Assembly: GCA_964577115.1 (NCBI GenBank)
Contig: CAZNXJ010000019.1
Span: 1-64,000, forward strand
Length of the DNA: 64,000 nt
Direction: 5' to 3'
DNA from: CAZNXJ01 sp964577115
Lineage (GTDB): Bacteria; Planctomycetota; Planctomycetia; Pirellulales; Pirellulaceae
Under the pieces are notes generated by a model. That model saw only the letters and a program-made list of their open reading frames with translations, did no database searches and had not been told where the DNA came from. The number at the start of each line of letters is the position of its first letter. Positions within the stretch are counted from its first letter, which is position 1. The position numbers and the translations under genes are program-made. Below, one piece after another: positions 7,661-16,543 of the stretch.

Positions 7661-10078
7661 ATGTCTGCTCTGACGTGGCTGCTCGTCGGCCTTTCCACTC
7701 TCATCCTCACTTCGAACGCGGCGGGACAGAAGCCGCCATCGCTAGGATACGTGTATCCGCCGGTCATTCGCGCGGGCGCGACGACCGAGGTAAAGCTCGG
7801 CGGATACGATTTCACCCCCGACATGCAATTCTTCGCGCATGACGACCGGGTCGTGCTCGATGTTGGTAATGAGCTGAGCGACTACTTTGTTCCTCCGCCG
7901 CCCTACTGGACGGGGCCGAGAGCCGGCTCGCCGGCCATGCCGATCCCACGCGAACTGTCCGCGCGGATCACGATTCCGGCCGACTTTCCCGAAAGCGTTG
8001 TTCGCTGGCAAGTCGCGAACGCCAATGGTGCTTCGAACACAGCGTTGTTTTATGTGAGTCACGGGAGTGAGCAATTCGAATCGCGCTCGCGTGACTTCCC
8101 GCAGGCGCTTGGTTCGCTGCCCGTCGCAGTATCCGGGCGGCTTGAGCGCCTCACGGAAGTCGACCGATATACGATCACAAGCGAGCATGAGGGGCCGATC
8201 TCAGTCGAGCTATTCGCGCGCCGCCTAGGTTCGGATTTCCATGCTGTATTGCAGGTCCAGGATGCGTCCGGAAAGGTCGTCGCCGAAGAAGCCGACACGG
8301 CAGGCTTTGACGTTGGGCTGACGTTTCACGGCCGGGCCAACGAGGTGTACACGATCGGAATCCACGACGTCGACTTCCGTGGCGATCGGGCGTATGTGTA
8401 CCGCCTTCACGTGCGCCGTGGGCCGCGGATCGTGGGCACGGTACCTTCCGCCGGTCAGCGAGGAACGCAGCAGGAGATGGAGTTCGTCGGCTGGAGCCTC
8501 GACGGCAATGCGTTACAGCTCGGCGTCCTGCGTGATCTTGTGCGTTTTCCCTCGGATCCCGCGCAAGCGATGCACGTACATACGCTGACCACAGCCCATG
8601 GCGAGCTTCCGGTGCCGATCTGGCTAAGCGACCTGCCGGAGCTCCGCCCGAGCACCGAGGCTTCGCAGCCGGTGATGCCGCTCGCAGGCCCATCCGCAGT
8701 GACACGTCGCTTGCCGGCCGACGTGGAACAACATCGCTATACGTGGTCATCTCGAGCGGGTGAATCATGGTCGGTGGCAGCACTGTCGCGAGCTATCGGT
8801 GGGCCGCTCGATTTAATGATCACGGTTATGGACCCTGACGGCGCGGTGATCGCCGATAGCGATGATTCGCAGTGGACAAGCGATGCGAGTGTGTCGTTCA
8901 CGGCATCGGCCGACGGCGAGTACTCGTGCGCGGTGCGTGACCTCACGCAGCGGCAAGGAACTCCCGGCGAATTGTATCGCCTTGAGCTCCGGCGTCTTGA
9001 ACCCGATTTCGCCTTGTCGGTGGCCAAACAGGCATTCGATGTTCCGCTTGGCGGCAGCACGGAACTGCTCGTTACGGTTGAGAGAACGGCTGGTTTTACG
9101 GAGCCGATCGAGCTGCAAGTGGATGAGCTTCCGCGCGGCGTGTCCATCGAGGGCGAGTTGATCGTGCCTGCCGGCGCGGCGCAGCACAAATTGACGGTGA
9201 AAGCCGCCGAGGATGCCGACGTGGTCGCTCGCGTATTCGGCCTACGTGGTCGGGCCAAAGTCGGCGACGCTGAACGTGTAAAGGGGGCCATCGCGGTAGC
9301 GAAAGGAAGCCTTTGTCCCGGATCGGAGTCGGAGATGCAGACCACAACGCTCCTGTTAGCCGTTACAATGGCGCCCCCGTTTTCGCTCGAGCTGGTCGAT
9401 GGCGAGCGGCAACGCGAGGTGCCTCGCGGCTCAACGGCGTTGGCCGAGTTCCTGATCCATCGGACGGACGGATTTGCCGGTGAAATTGAATTGCAGATGG
9501 CCGCACAACAGTCCCGTTATCGACAAGGAATCGTGGGGCCCACGGTCCGCGTACCAGGTGATCATGACCGCGCGGTATATCCAAGCTTCATGCCGGAATG
9601 GCTGGCAACTGACCTGACGCGACGGATGGTCGTTCAGGGGGTAGCGGCGGTAGCCGATCCCGCAGGCAACCTGCGCTACCTCGTGCAGCCGGCGAACGCG
9701 CGCATTACGATGATTCTCGAGGGAGCTCTGTTGAAGATTTCCGCGCCCACGAGGCGCTTCGCAGTGGAGCTCGGCGAAAGTTTCGAAATTCCCATTGAAG
9801 TACTCCGTTCCGCCACCTTGCCACTTGACGCCCAAGTCGAACTGCACATTCCCGAGGAGATAAACGGCCTGATCGAGTCGGAGCCGCTGACATTGTCGCG
9901 CGGCACCGATAAGGCGGTCTTGCGCGTTCAATCGCGCGCCGACGATCGATTGATCGGACCGTGGTCGCTACGGATCACCGCGACGGCGCTTGCCGACGGC
10001 CGCTGGCCCGTCGTCTCGGAGCTGACGGTAGACGTCGAGTTCGCAACGAAGGATCTGCGAACGGTTCGCAGCAAATAA
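7661..10078 (+). CDS. Large secreted PPC-domain protein
   Basis: 805 residues. A signal peptide (about 1-21, ending SNAAGQ) is followed by repeated beta-rich domains. Two segments (about 150-265 and 350-450) look like PPC (peptidase pre-C-terminal) domains, each with a YxxxS...Dxxl pattern and a conserved D-x-G-x-V strand; Ig-like beta sandwiches follow to the C-terminus. In planctomycetes this protein type commonly accompanies DUF1549/DUF1553 and DUF1501 genes, as here. No catalytic domain was recognised, so it is probably a binding or structural component. The ATG at 7661 is chosen because it precedes the signal peptide; upstream in-frame codons from 7565 look non-coding. Confidence 0.85.
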   Translation: MSALTWLLVGLSTLILTSNAAGQKPPSLGYVYPPVIRAGATTEVKLGGYDFTPDMQFFAHDDRVVLDVGNELSDYFVPPPPYWTGPRAGSPAMPIPRELSARITIPADFPESVVRWQVANANGASNTALFYVSHGSEQFESRSRDFPQALGSLPVAVSGRLERLTEVDRYTITSEHEGPISVELFARRLGSDFHAVLQVQDASGKVVAEEADTAGFDVGLTFHGRANEVYTIGIHDVDFRGDRAYVYRLHVRRGPRIVGTVPSAGQRGTQQEMEFVGWSLDGNALQLGVLRDLVRFPSDPAQAMHVHTLTTAHGELPVPIWLSDLPELRPSTEASQPVMPLAGPSAVTRRLPADVEQHRYTWSSRAGESWSVAALSRAIGGPLDLMITVMDPDGAVIADSDDSQWTSDASVSFTASADGEYSCAVRDLTQRQGTPGELYRLELRRLEPDFALSVAKQAFDVPLGGSTELLVTVERTAGFTEPIELQVDELPRGVSIEGELIVPAGAAQHKLTVKAAEDADVVARVFGLRGRAKVGDAERVKGAIAVAKGSLCPGSESEMQTTTLLLAVTMAPPFSLELVDGERQREVPRGSTALAEFLIHRTDGFAGEIELQMAAQQSRYRQGIVGPTVRVPGDHDRAVYPSFMPEWLATDLTRRMVVQGVAAVADPAGNLRYLVQPANARITMILEGALLKISAPTRRFAVELGESFEIPIEVLRSATLPLDAQVELHIPEEINGLIESEPLTLSRGTDKAVLRVQSRADDRLIGPWSLRITATALADGRWPVVSELTVDVEFATKDLRTVRSK

Positions 10079-10104
10079 GGCCGCCCCCGCGGTTCAGTTC
10101 GACG

Positions 10105-11304
10105 ATGTATCTGCTCTTACTGTTGATGGCCATCCACTTTTTCGTGGATCTCGTGGCCACCGTACTCACGCCGTTGTGGCCCGTCCTCAAGACGCATACG
10201 TCCGGCAGCGAGTGGGCGTTATTCACGCTGCTGTTGGGCTGGAACGTAACGACGTCCTTCGCACAACTCGTGTTTGGCCTGTGGGGCGATCAGCGACGTA
10301 TTCTGTGGGTCGTGTGGGCAGGACCGGCGATTGCCGCGATTAGCCTCGCCGTCGTGGGCTACTTCGACACGACGTGGACGCTCGCCCTGCTTACGATCTT
10401 CGCGGGATTGGGCATCGCCGCGTTCCATCCCGAGGCGGCGTCGCTGGCCGGCAACTGTTTGCCGGGCGAACGGAGCCGTGCGATGTCGTTGTTTCAATTC
10501 AGCGGATTTCTGGGCCAAACGGTGGGGCCATTTTATAGCGGTTTAATCGTTGATCGGTGGGGACTCACCGGATTATTCCCGGGACTGGCGTGGCTGGTCA
10601 TCGCCGCAGCTCTGGTGAGTGTCCCGCTTCAGCGCATGTCGGTAAAGCGTTCGGCCGTTGCGCCGACGCCGATGCGATTGAGCGAGCTGTTCGCCGGGCG
10701 TTATCGATCGTTGTTTGCGCTGCTGGCGATCGGCGTTTCGCGTACGGTTCCGGCGACGGGCATCCCACTGGCGCTGGCGTTTCTGCTGAGCAGCCGATCA
10801 GCCAGTTCAACCGACGTGGGGATTTTGCAATCGACGTTTTTGTTCGGCGTAGGAGGGGGCGGATTGCTGTGCGCCCTGCGAGTTCGCCCGCGATCCGAGT
10901 GGCTGACGCTGTTCTTGCTACCGGTGCTCGCCGCCCCCGTCATTCTCGTTCTGCCCGTCGTCCGCGGGCCGCTGCTTTATGTCTGTGCGGGCACGGCGGG
11001 CCTACTGCTCGGCACGGCACTTCCGGTGTTCATCAGCCTTGGGCAGCAATTGCTGCCGAACAGCCAGCGAGTCGGCAGTGCAATCACGATGGGAATCAGC
11101 TGGGGTATTGGAGGCGGACTGGTCGCCATCATTACGCCGGGTCTCGAACGCTTGGACCGAATTGGCTACGCGTTTCCGCTGTTTGCGGTATCTGCGGTGC
11201 TTTCGAGTCTATTGTGCTTAGGCTTGCCCAGCGTCACCCATGACGAGTCGGGCACCACGAATGATACGGGTGAACACGCTTTAATGCCCGTCAGCGAACC
11301 GTGA
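10105..11304 (+). CDS. MFS transporter, fosmidomycin-resistance-like
   Basis: 399 residues with about 12 hydrophobic helices, typical of the major facilitator superfamily. The start (MAIHFFVDLVATVLTPLWP) resembles the Fsr/fosmidomycin-resistance branch, where the first helix carries HFxxD. GLWGDQRR after the second helix fits the MFS loop 2-3 motif. Such proteins export small compounds by proton antiport; the substrate here is unknown. The ATG at 10105 begins 27 nt after the PPC gene stop. The 3' end overlaps the tail of the convergent minus-strand gene by 14 nt. Confidence 0.85.
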   Translation: MYLLLLLMAIHFFVDLVATVLTPLWPVLKTHTSGSEWALFTLLLGWNVTTSFAQLVFGLWGDQRRILWVVWAGPAIAAISLAVVGYFDTTWTLALLTIFAGLGIAAFHPEAASLAGNCLPGERSRAMSLFQFSGFLGQTVGPFYSGLIVDRWGLTGLFPGLAWLVIAAALVSVPLQRMSVKRSAVAPTPMRLSELFAGRYRSLFALLAIGVSRTVPATGIPLALAFLLSSRSASSTDVGILQSTFLFGVGGGGLLCALRVRPRSEWLTLFLLPVLAAPVILVLPVVRGPLLYVCAGTAGLLLGTALPVFISLGQQLLPNSQRVGSAITMGISWGIGGGLVAIITPGLERLDRIGYAFPLFAVSAVLSSLLCLGLPSVTHDESGTTNDTGEHALMPVSEP

Positions 11305-12493
11305 TTTCCGGCGGGTTCTGCATCGACTGAGGACTCGTGGCAGCGGTGTGCTGGGGCGGGAACGCAATAAAATGTAGCCAGGTGCGTAAACGAGCGTGAC
11401 CGTCGCGGCCGATACGCGTCGCTTCGCGTCGGACCTCGACATCGCCCGTTCCCGAGGTCTGGATCACGTCGGCCGGGCCAAATTCCTCAACGGCCAGCGC
11501 CATACAGCGCGTGCGATCCATCACGTGTGCCCAGCCCTCGGCCGCTCGCCGCTCCGCGTCGCGCCCCCCGGTGACGTACGGCTCGAGCCTCTCCGCCGAA
11601 CCACGCAAGACCTGCCACAGCGGCTCGCTGCCGTCGTCCGAAGTGAGCGCTCGAAGTTCCGCGACGCCCGACGCTGGAACGGTAAGATAAACCAGCGTGC
11701 TCGCACCGAAATCAACCATCGTTGGAGCTTGGCCGGTGGGCGCGTCGATGTTTTGTGCGATCTCGAGCGCCATTCGCGAAACTCGCCGCTGCGGGTCCGC
11801 TAGCTGCCAATCAATTTCCACCCAGCTTTTGGCCAGCGGAAATGTCAGCGTCATGCGTGACGTGACACCTTCCAGTGGACCGGCTTCCCACTCAGCGGCG
11901 TATTCGATGGCCACAGCCATGGGGCCACTGCGTACAACGCGCGTCCGCCACGTTCCGTCCTCGCCCAATACATGCCGCTCACCGTCCCGCCCATAGAGCA
12001 CAAACATGGACCCTTCGCGGCGGACATGCTCAAAACCGGGAACCGCGACGGATTGGAGCCAATTCTTGGGCGACTTCTGAATTTGCCAAGTAATGTACGG
12101 CCCGTTGATGATTCGATAGACGTCGTCCACGGTCTCGAATTGAAATCCGCGTCCCGGTTCCGCCGGCGGTTCGGTGCGCTGAAGAGAATACGTTTTCGTT
12201 TCGTAGGGCAATAAATCCACATTAAAGTCGGCCCACCATTGCACCTTTCCATCGGCGTTTTCCACTGGCCGTACCTGAGCCGCAGTTGCGCGATCCTGCT
12301 CGCGCACGATATAAGTCGCTTCGGTGGACGTCTCAAGTGAGCGTGGCAGAGCAACGGCCACTGGGTATTGAAAGCGGCGGATGCCGGCTGTCTCCCGCAC
12401 TTCGATCTGAATAGGCTCGGCGCCCCGAGCGTCTGCCGAAGCGAACTCCATCAGACCGGTCAGGATTAATGCGATAAATACTGAACCGCGCAT
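11291..12493 (-). CDS. Secreted protein of unknown function
   Basis: 400 residues. The signal peptide (about 1-24) is followed by a beta-rich protein without a catalytic motif I can name. The N-terminal part, with strands like FQYPVAVALP and a stretch on altering the same subject (AQVRPVENADGKVQWW), faintly recalls the RIFT-barrel N-domain of PcRGLX/YetA-like proteins; this is a guess. A GGGGG-type ribosome site precedes the ATG at 12493. It ends tail-to-tail with the MFS gene and lies 108 nt downstream of the phosphoesterase gene on the same strand. Confidence 0.75.
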   Translation of the reverse strand: MRGSVFIALILTGLMEFASADARGAEPIQIEVRETAGIRRFQYPVAVALPRSLETSTEATYIVREQDRATAAQVRPVENADGKVQWWADFNVDLLPYETKTYSLQRTEPPAEPGRGFQFETVDDVYRIINGPYITWQIQKSPKNWLQSVAVPGFEHVRREGSMFVLYGRDGERHVLGEDGTWRTRVVRSGPMAVAIEYAAEWEAGPLEGVTSRMTLTFPLAKSWVEIDWQLADPQRRVSRMALEIAQNIDAPTGQAPTMVDFGASTLVYLTVPASGVAELRALTSDDGSEPLWQVLRGSAERLEPYVTGGRDAERRAAEGWAHVMDRTRCMALAVEEFGPADVIQTSGTGDVEVRREATRIGRDGHARLRTWLHFIAFPPQHTAATSPQSMQNPPEITVR

Positions 12494-12601
12494 CGTTTAA
12501 CCCCCAAGGCCATCGGCTCCCAATTCGAAAGTGCGGCGCCCGGGTGCCGCTGCTGGCGAGCGGCATCGGTTGTCGCCGACCGCCAGCTCGGGACATTCCG
12601 G

Positions 12602-14191
12602 TTACGGTGCGACAACGCGCAGCTGGCGCCGAGCTTCGTGCACTTTGCCGTTAACGTCGGTGGCACGAATGTGAATCAGATGCGTGCCCGGTGCGAGTTC
12701 CTCGGGGAGGTTGGTTTTCCAGAGGTGACCGGAAACTTTGGGTTTCGGCAGCGGACGCCAGGGAGGATTGTCGCCGAGCAGCGGTTGCTCGCGGTCAAAT
12801 ACCGCCTGATAGCTCGGATCAACCTCGCGTGTCTGATTCATGCGATGCCACTTCCCTTCGCCGATTCGCATTTCGACGAGGGAACGGACCGAGCCGTTGA
12901 ACACATTGACGTACACCGGTGTCTCGGCAACCGCCGCCGCCGGCACCTCGTCCGGCGCGTGAATCTGCATCTGATAATCGGGCGAGCGGCCCGCAGCCCG
13001 ATACTCGAGAGAGTAGTTGGTGCCGTCAAACGAAATGATCGAGTAGCCATTGGGGGCACCATCGGCCATTGTGGTATGAGGAATGCCTCGCTCGTCCGGT
13101 GCACCGCTCCACCAGCTGCCACAAACGGTCACGTTGACGATGTGGTGGTGCGGTTTCGGCCCGCGCCATCCATCTTCGTCCGTGATGTACCGATGTTCGT
13201 GGTAATGCGTATGCCCGGAGATTGAAATGCAAAATGGACGCTGCTCGATCAGCCGGTACAGCGGCTGCCGGTCGGCGACGTTCGTCAGCGGGATGTGCAT
13301 CATGAGCACGACGAGCTGGTTTTCAGGTACGAGCGCCAGGTCGTTTTTGACGAACTCGATTTGCTCTTCCCCCAGTCCGCCGCGATATGACGGCCTGCCC
13401 TCGTCGGGAACGATCCATTCGACGTCGTCCAGCACGATGAAATGGACCTGCCCGTAGTCGAACGAGTAGTACGAGGGTCCGTAAACACGCTCGAACGTCT
13501 CATCGCTGTAGCGATCGTGCTTGGCGTCATAGTTGATATCGTGATTGCCGAGCACGTTGTACCAGGGGATGCCGATCATCGCGATCGTCTTGTTCAGTGG
13601 TTCGAACGTCGTCAGGTCGTCGAACGCGATGTCGCCGAGCGTCACGCCGAACGATGCGTCGATACCGATCAGCTCCTGCACGACATCGTGGGCGATGTAG
13701 TCCACCTCCTTCTGATTACGCGGCTGCGGATCGCCAAACAGCACCGCGCGGAATTGTTCGGGCTCGTCCTGCTTATACAGGGGAAAATCAATCGACTCGG
13801 GAAGCGGACCGGTTGGCGGTACACCGCCGAAACGTAACTCGGGCGAACCGTTCGGCTTGTGAATGTAGTAGAACCTGGGCAGCAAATCGCGCGACAATGG
13901 CGTACGATACCCGCTCGGCTTAATAACAAAGATCGCGCAGTCGTCGCTCACCGGCAAGCTATATCGACCATCCGCGCCAGTCACCACAACGTCACGGCCA
14001 TTCGACACACGGACGCCCGCGAGGGGCTGCTCGCCAGCGTCAAACTTTTCGTTGCGGTTGGCATCCACGAACACGACGCCAGTTGCGTGCTCGGGAGCGG
14101 ATTGCTGTTCTGCGGTCCCCACATCGGGACAGACAAGAGCGAGTAAGAGCGCTCCGAACACCGGAAACCTCAAGGCGCAAGAGCGTTGCAT
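12602..14191 (-). CDS. Secreted calcineurin-like phosphoesterase with SdrD-B-type N-domain
   Basis: 529 residues. Signal peptide (about 1-21), then a small Cna/SdrD-B-like beta domain (PLAGVRVSNG, DGRYSLPV), then a metallophosphoesterase domain with the dinuclear metal motifs in order: FGDPQPRN, LGDIAFDD, VLGNHDIN, MHIPL and SGHTHYHEH. A C-terminal beta domain completes the N-domain/catalytic/C-domain layout known in bacterial metallophosphoesterases. It is likely a periplasmic phosphoesterase. The start at 14191 is fixed by AGGAGG 6 nt upstream. Confidence 0.88.
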   Translation of the reverse strand: MQRSCALRFPVFGALLLALVCPDVGTAEQQSAPEHATGVVFVDANRNEKFDAGEQPLAGVRVSNGRDVVVTGADGRYSLPVSDDCAIFVIKPSGYRTPLSRDLLPRFYYIHKPNGSPELRFGGVPPTGPLPESIDFPLYKQDEPEQFRAVLFGDPQPRNQKEVDYIAHDVVQELIGIDASFGVTLGDIAFDDLTTFEPLNKTIAMIGIPWYNVLGNHDINYDAKHDRYSDETFERVYGPSYYSFDYGQVHFIVLDDVEWIVPDEGRPSYRGGLGEEQIEFVKNDLALVPENQLVVLMMHIPLTNVADRQPLYRLIEQRPFCISISGHTHYHEHRYITDEDGWRGPKPHHHIVNVTVCGSWWSGAPDERGIPHTTMADGAPNGYSIISFDGTNYSLEYRAAGRSPDYQMQIHAPDEVPAAAVAETPVYVNVFNGSVRSLVEMRIGEGKWHRMNQTREVDPSYQAVFDREQPLLGDNPPWRPLPKPKVSGHLWKTNLPEELAPGTHLIHIRATDVNGKVHEARRQLRVVAP

Positions 14192-14299
14192 TCCAGCCTC
14201 CTGACGGGGTTGAGTCGAGAAAACGAGCGTGTCGCCATTTTGATTGGGAGGGCCGTCCCGGTCCACCGACCGGAGCATCCCGTACAAGCGGCACGCCAG

Positions 14300-15211
14300 C
14301 TACTGGGCCGCGAGCAGTTCCCTGGCGGCCGCTGCAATCGAGGCGTGATGCTCTTCGCCGATCGGCGAGAGCAACGGCATGATCGGTCCCAGGTTCGCGA
14401 TTCCTGCGAGTTGTATGGCCGCGTGAAGTACGCGCACGGGGCTGAGCGTATCACGAAGACGTTCCAGCGGAGCGAACCGAGTGCGGATACGTTCGGCGGC
14501 CTCGAAGTCCTTGGCCTGGACGGCGCGAAGCATGTCCATCGAGAGTCGGGGAGCGATGCAGACGCACCCCGAGGTGAAACCGGTCAGCCCGAAGTCACGC
14601 ATGTGGATAATCGCCGGCTGCTCGCCCATGCCGCTTACGAGCAGAGATGGGCCGACCGCGTCGATGAGTGCTCGGAGGTAATCGTCGTCCGCCGGGTTGT
14701 CGCGCACGATTGCATATTTGATCCAGGACAAGAGTCCATCGTTAACCAGCCCTTTCACGGTTGGGACGTCGACCACGCCATCGAATTTCAGATAGAGTAC
14801 GGCGGGGCGTCCAACCCGTTCAACAAACCGGCGCAATCCTGTGCCAATTCCCGCCGACGTTGTACCCTCGCGCAGCGGCAACAGCATCGCGGTGGGAAAT
14901 TCATAGTCGCGCAAAATGTCGGCCTGGTCCATCATCATGCCGTATGTCGGACCAACGGATGGAATTACTAGCGTCTCGGGGCCGGCGAGCTCGGCGAGCT
15001 GCGTCAGCAGCGCGGCGTACTGGCTGATAGCGACGTGGTTCAGTACGGCATTGCCGCCATAAAGCAGTGTGCGAATTCCACCCGCCTCGAGGTGCCGAAT
15101 CATCCGCTCGTTTTCGGCCCGGTTCCAATCGAGCGATTCGGTGCAGGCCAGCGGCGGCACGGCGATGACGGAACCAGCCAGCGTTTCAGATGTAATCGGA
15201 CGCGTATCCAT
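14300..15211 (-). CDS. DapA-family (dihydrodipicolinate synthase-like) aldolase
   Basis: 303 residues, class I aldolase of the DHDPS/NAL family (TIM barrel). The Schiff-base lysine is in LYLKFDG, matching the usual Y-x-K position, and YGGNAVLNH occupies the place of the common G-T-T-G loop, so the substrate is probably not the standard DapA one. It could be a sugar-acid or keto-deoxy-acid aldolase. The ATG at 15211 begins the conserved part (MDTRPITSETLAGSV); an upstream start at 15280 lacks support. It is followed by the phosphoesterase (108 nt) and preceded by the amidohydrolase (91 nt), all on the minus strand, suggesting an operon. Confidence 0.82.
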   Translation of the reverse strand: MDTRPITSETLAGSVIAVPPLACTESLDWNRAENERMIRHLEAGGIRTLLYGGNAVLNHVAISQYAALLTQLAELAGPETLVIPSVGPTYGMMMDQADILRDYEFPTAMLLPLREGTTSAGIGTGLRRFVERVGRPAVLYLKFDGVVDVPTVKGLVNDGLLSWIKYAIVRDNPADDDYLRALIDAVGPSLLVSGMGEQPAIIHMRDFGLTGFTSGCVCIAPRLSMDMLRAVQAKDFEAAERIRTRFAPLERLRDTLSPVRVLHAAIQLAGIANLGPIMPLLSPIGEEHHASIAAAARELLAAQ

Positions 15212-15302
15212 GAGGGTTAGGCTCTCTATTGCTCGTGGTTGGAGTGTGCTTCGCAAGCCTCGCCTTTTCGCGCGACGCAAATGCGCAAGCCGCCGGGCGT
15301 GC

Positions 15303-16199
15303 TCACGCGTATTCCGGCAGGAATCGCTTCCAGTTCTCGTAAATGATGTTCTCGACCACGTCGTCCGGGACTCGTGGCAGCCGAGTGCCTTCGAGAATTT
15401 CGTTCACCTTGCGCTGCCCGGCAATGACCTGTGCGAGCGTGGCGGAAGGAAAGTCCGAACCGAGGATCAACTTGTGCTCGACGCCGTACTCGATCGCGGT
15501 CATTAGCGCCTGGTAGTGACGTAGCGGACGATAATGGAGCGCGGACACGTTCGCGTACAGATTCGGGTGCTTGCGGATCAGCACCACGCACTCGTCTTCC
15601 CACGGGTGTCCCATGTGGGCAATTACGATCCGCAGATCAGGGCACGCGATGGCGATGTCCTCAAGTTGAATCGGGTTGGAATACTTGAGGGGCCCAGGCC
15701 GAACAAACGATGTCCCCTGATGAATATTGACCGGAATTCCAAGCGACTCGGCTTTGCGGAACAGCGGCAAGTGGCGCGGGTCCTGGGGATTCCAGTTTTG
15801 ATAGATCGGCGAACACTTGAGCCCGCGCATGCCGAGGTCGTTCACGTAATACTCGAGTTGCTCGACACACGCCGGGTCGTTCGGGTCGACCGAGCACCAC
15901 GCGATGAACCGATCCGAGTGCTCGCGGGCAAACCGCGCGATCAATTCCTGATCGGCTCGGATGCCGCAGTAAGGCGCGACAATGCCGAAGACGATGACCT
16001 TGTCAGCGTCTTGGGTGGCGGCCAGCAGCTGCTCGGGCCGCGAGTCGAACGCATTTTCGTATTTCACATCGCTGCCGGCGAAATAAACGTCGTCGGACAG
16101 CTTCATTTTCGCTCGTTTGGCTTCCCACGCTGTTTCAACGAACTCGTCCGAAAGATGGTCCGGGTACCACATCAAGTTCGTGTGCGTGTCGAAAAGCAT
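15303..16199 (-). CDS. Amidohydrolase (Amidohydro_2 family)
   Basis: 298 residues, TIM-barrel metal-dependent hydrolase of PF04909 type (decarboxylases, lactonases and hydrolases). Visible metal and active-site candidates are His6 in FDTHTNL, His in NIHQGTSF, His in IAHMGHPWED and Asp in LGSDFP. The usual HxH at the N-terminus reads H-T-N here, so the second metal His is replaced by Asn. The ATG at 16199 starts exactly at the first strand. It is the first gene of the minus-strand group with the DapA-like aldolase and may act in the same catabolic pathway. Confidence 0.82.
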   Translation of the reverse strand: MLFDTHTNLMWYPDHLSDEFVETAWEAKRAKMKLSDDVYFAGSDVKYENAFDSRPEQLLAATQDADKVIVFGIVAPYCGIRADQELIARFAREHSDRFIAWCSVDPNDPACVEQLEYYVNDLGMRGLKCSPIYQNWNPQDPRHLPLFRKAESLGIPVNIHQGTSFVRPGPLKYSNPIQLEDIAIACPDLRIVIAHMGHPWEDECVVLIRKHPNLYANVSALHYRPLRHYQALMTAIEYGVEHKLILGSDFPSATLAQVIAGQRKVNEILEGTRLPRVPDDVVENIIYENWKRFLPEYA

Positions 16200-16543
16200 C
16201 GCGAAATGGCTCCCACTTGGCCGAGCAGCGCACGATGTTCGGTCGGATTGGCACTCGCAGCGTCCGCCCCTTTTAGTCGCCGACACGATAGGTCTGCGCG
16301 CTCGGCGCTGTCAAGGCACTCGGAACGTCTCACGCAGCGAAGTTCGTTGAGAGGGCGTGTTCGGCGACCTATAATCGGGCCGCGCGAATGTGGGGCTGCG
16401 AGCCACTCCGCAAGTGCGCGAAGAAGGGTGGTGTCGTCGATTCTCGCGCGATGCGGGCAACTTCGCGTGCGAATGCTCTGCCCAGCGTCGCAAGCGCGCC
16501 ACGCTGCACTTCAAACTTCTCTCTCAAACGATTGCTCATCGTG
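16200..16543. other. Divergent intergenic region
   Basis: 344 bp between the minus-strand amidohydrolase and the plus-strand cytochrome c/GSDH gene. It contains the promoter at 16347-16375 and a leader of about 160 nt. Open frames enter from both sides without start signals. No other structure was seen. Confidence 0.6.
16347..16375 (+). promoter_or_regulatory. Sigma-70-type promoter
   Basis: TTGAGA (16347-16352) and a consensus TATAAT (16370-16375) are separated by exactly 17 nt. Transcription would start near 16382 and read into the cytochrome c/GSDH gene 162 nt downstream. This is the best promoter match in the window. Confidence 0.7.
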
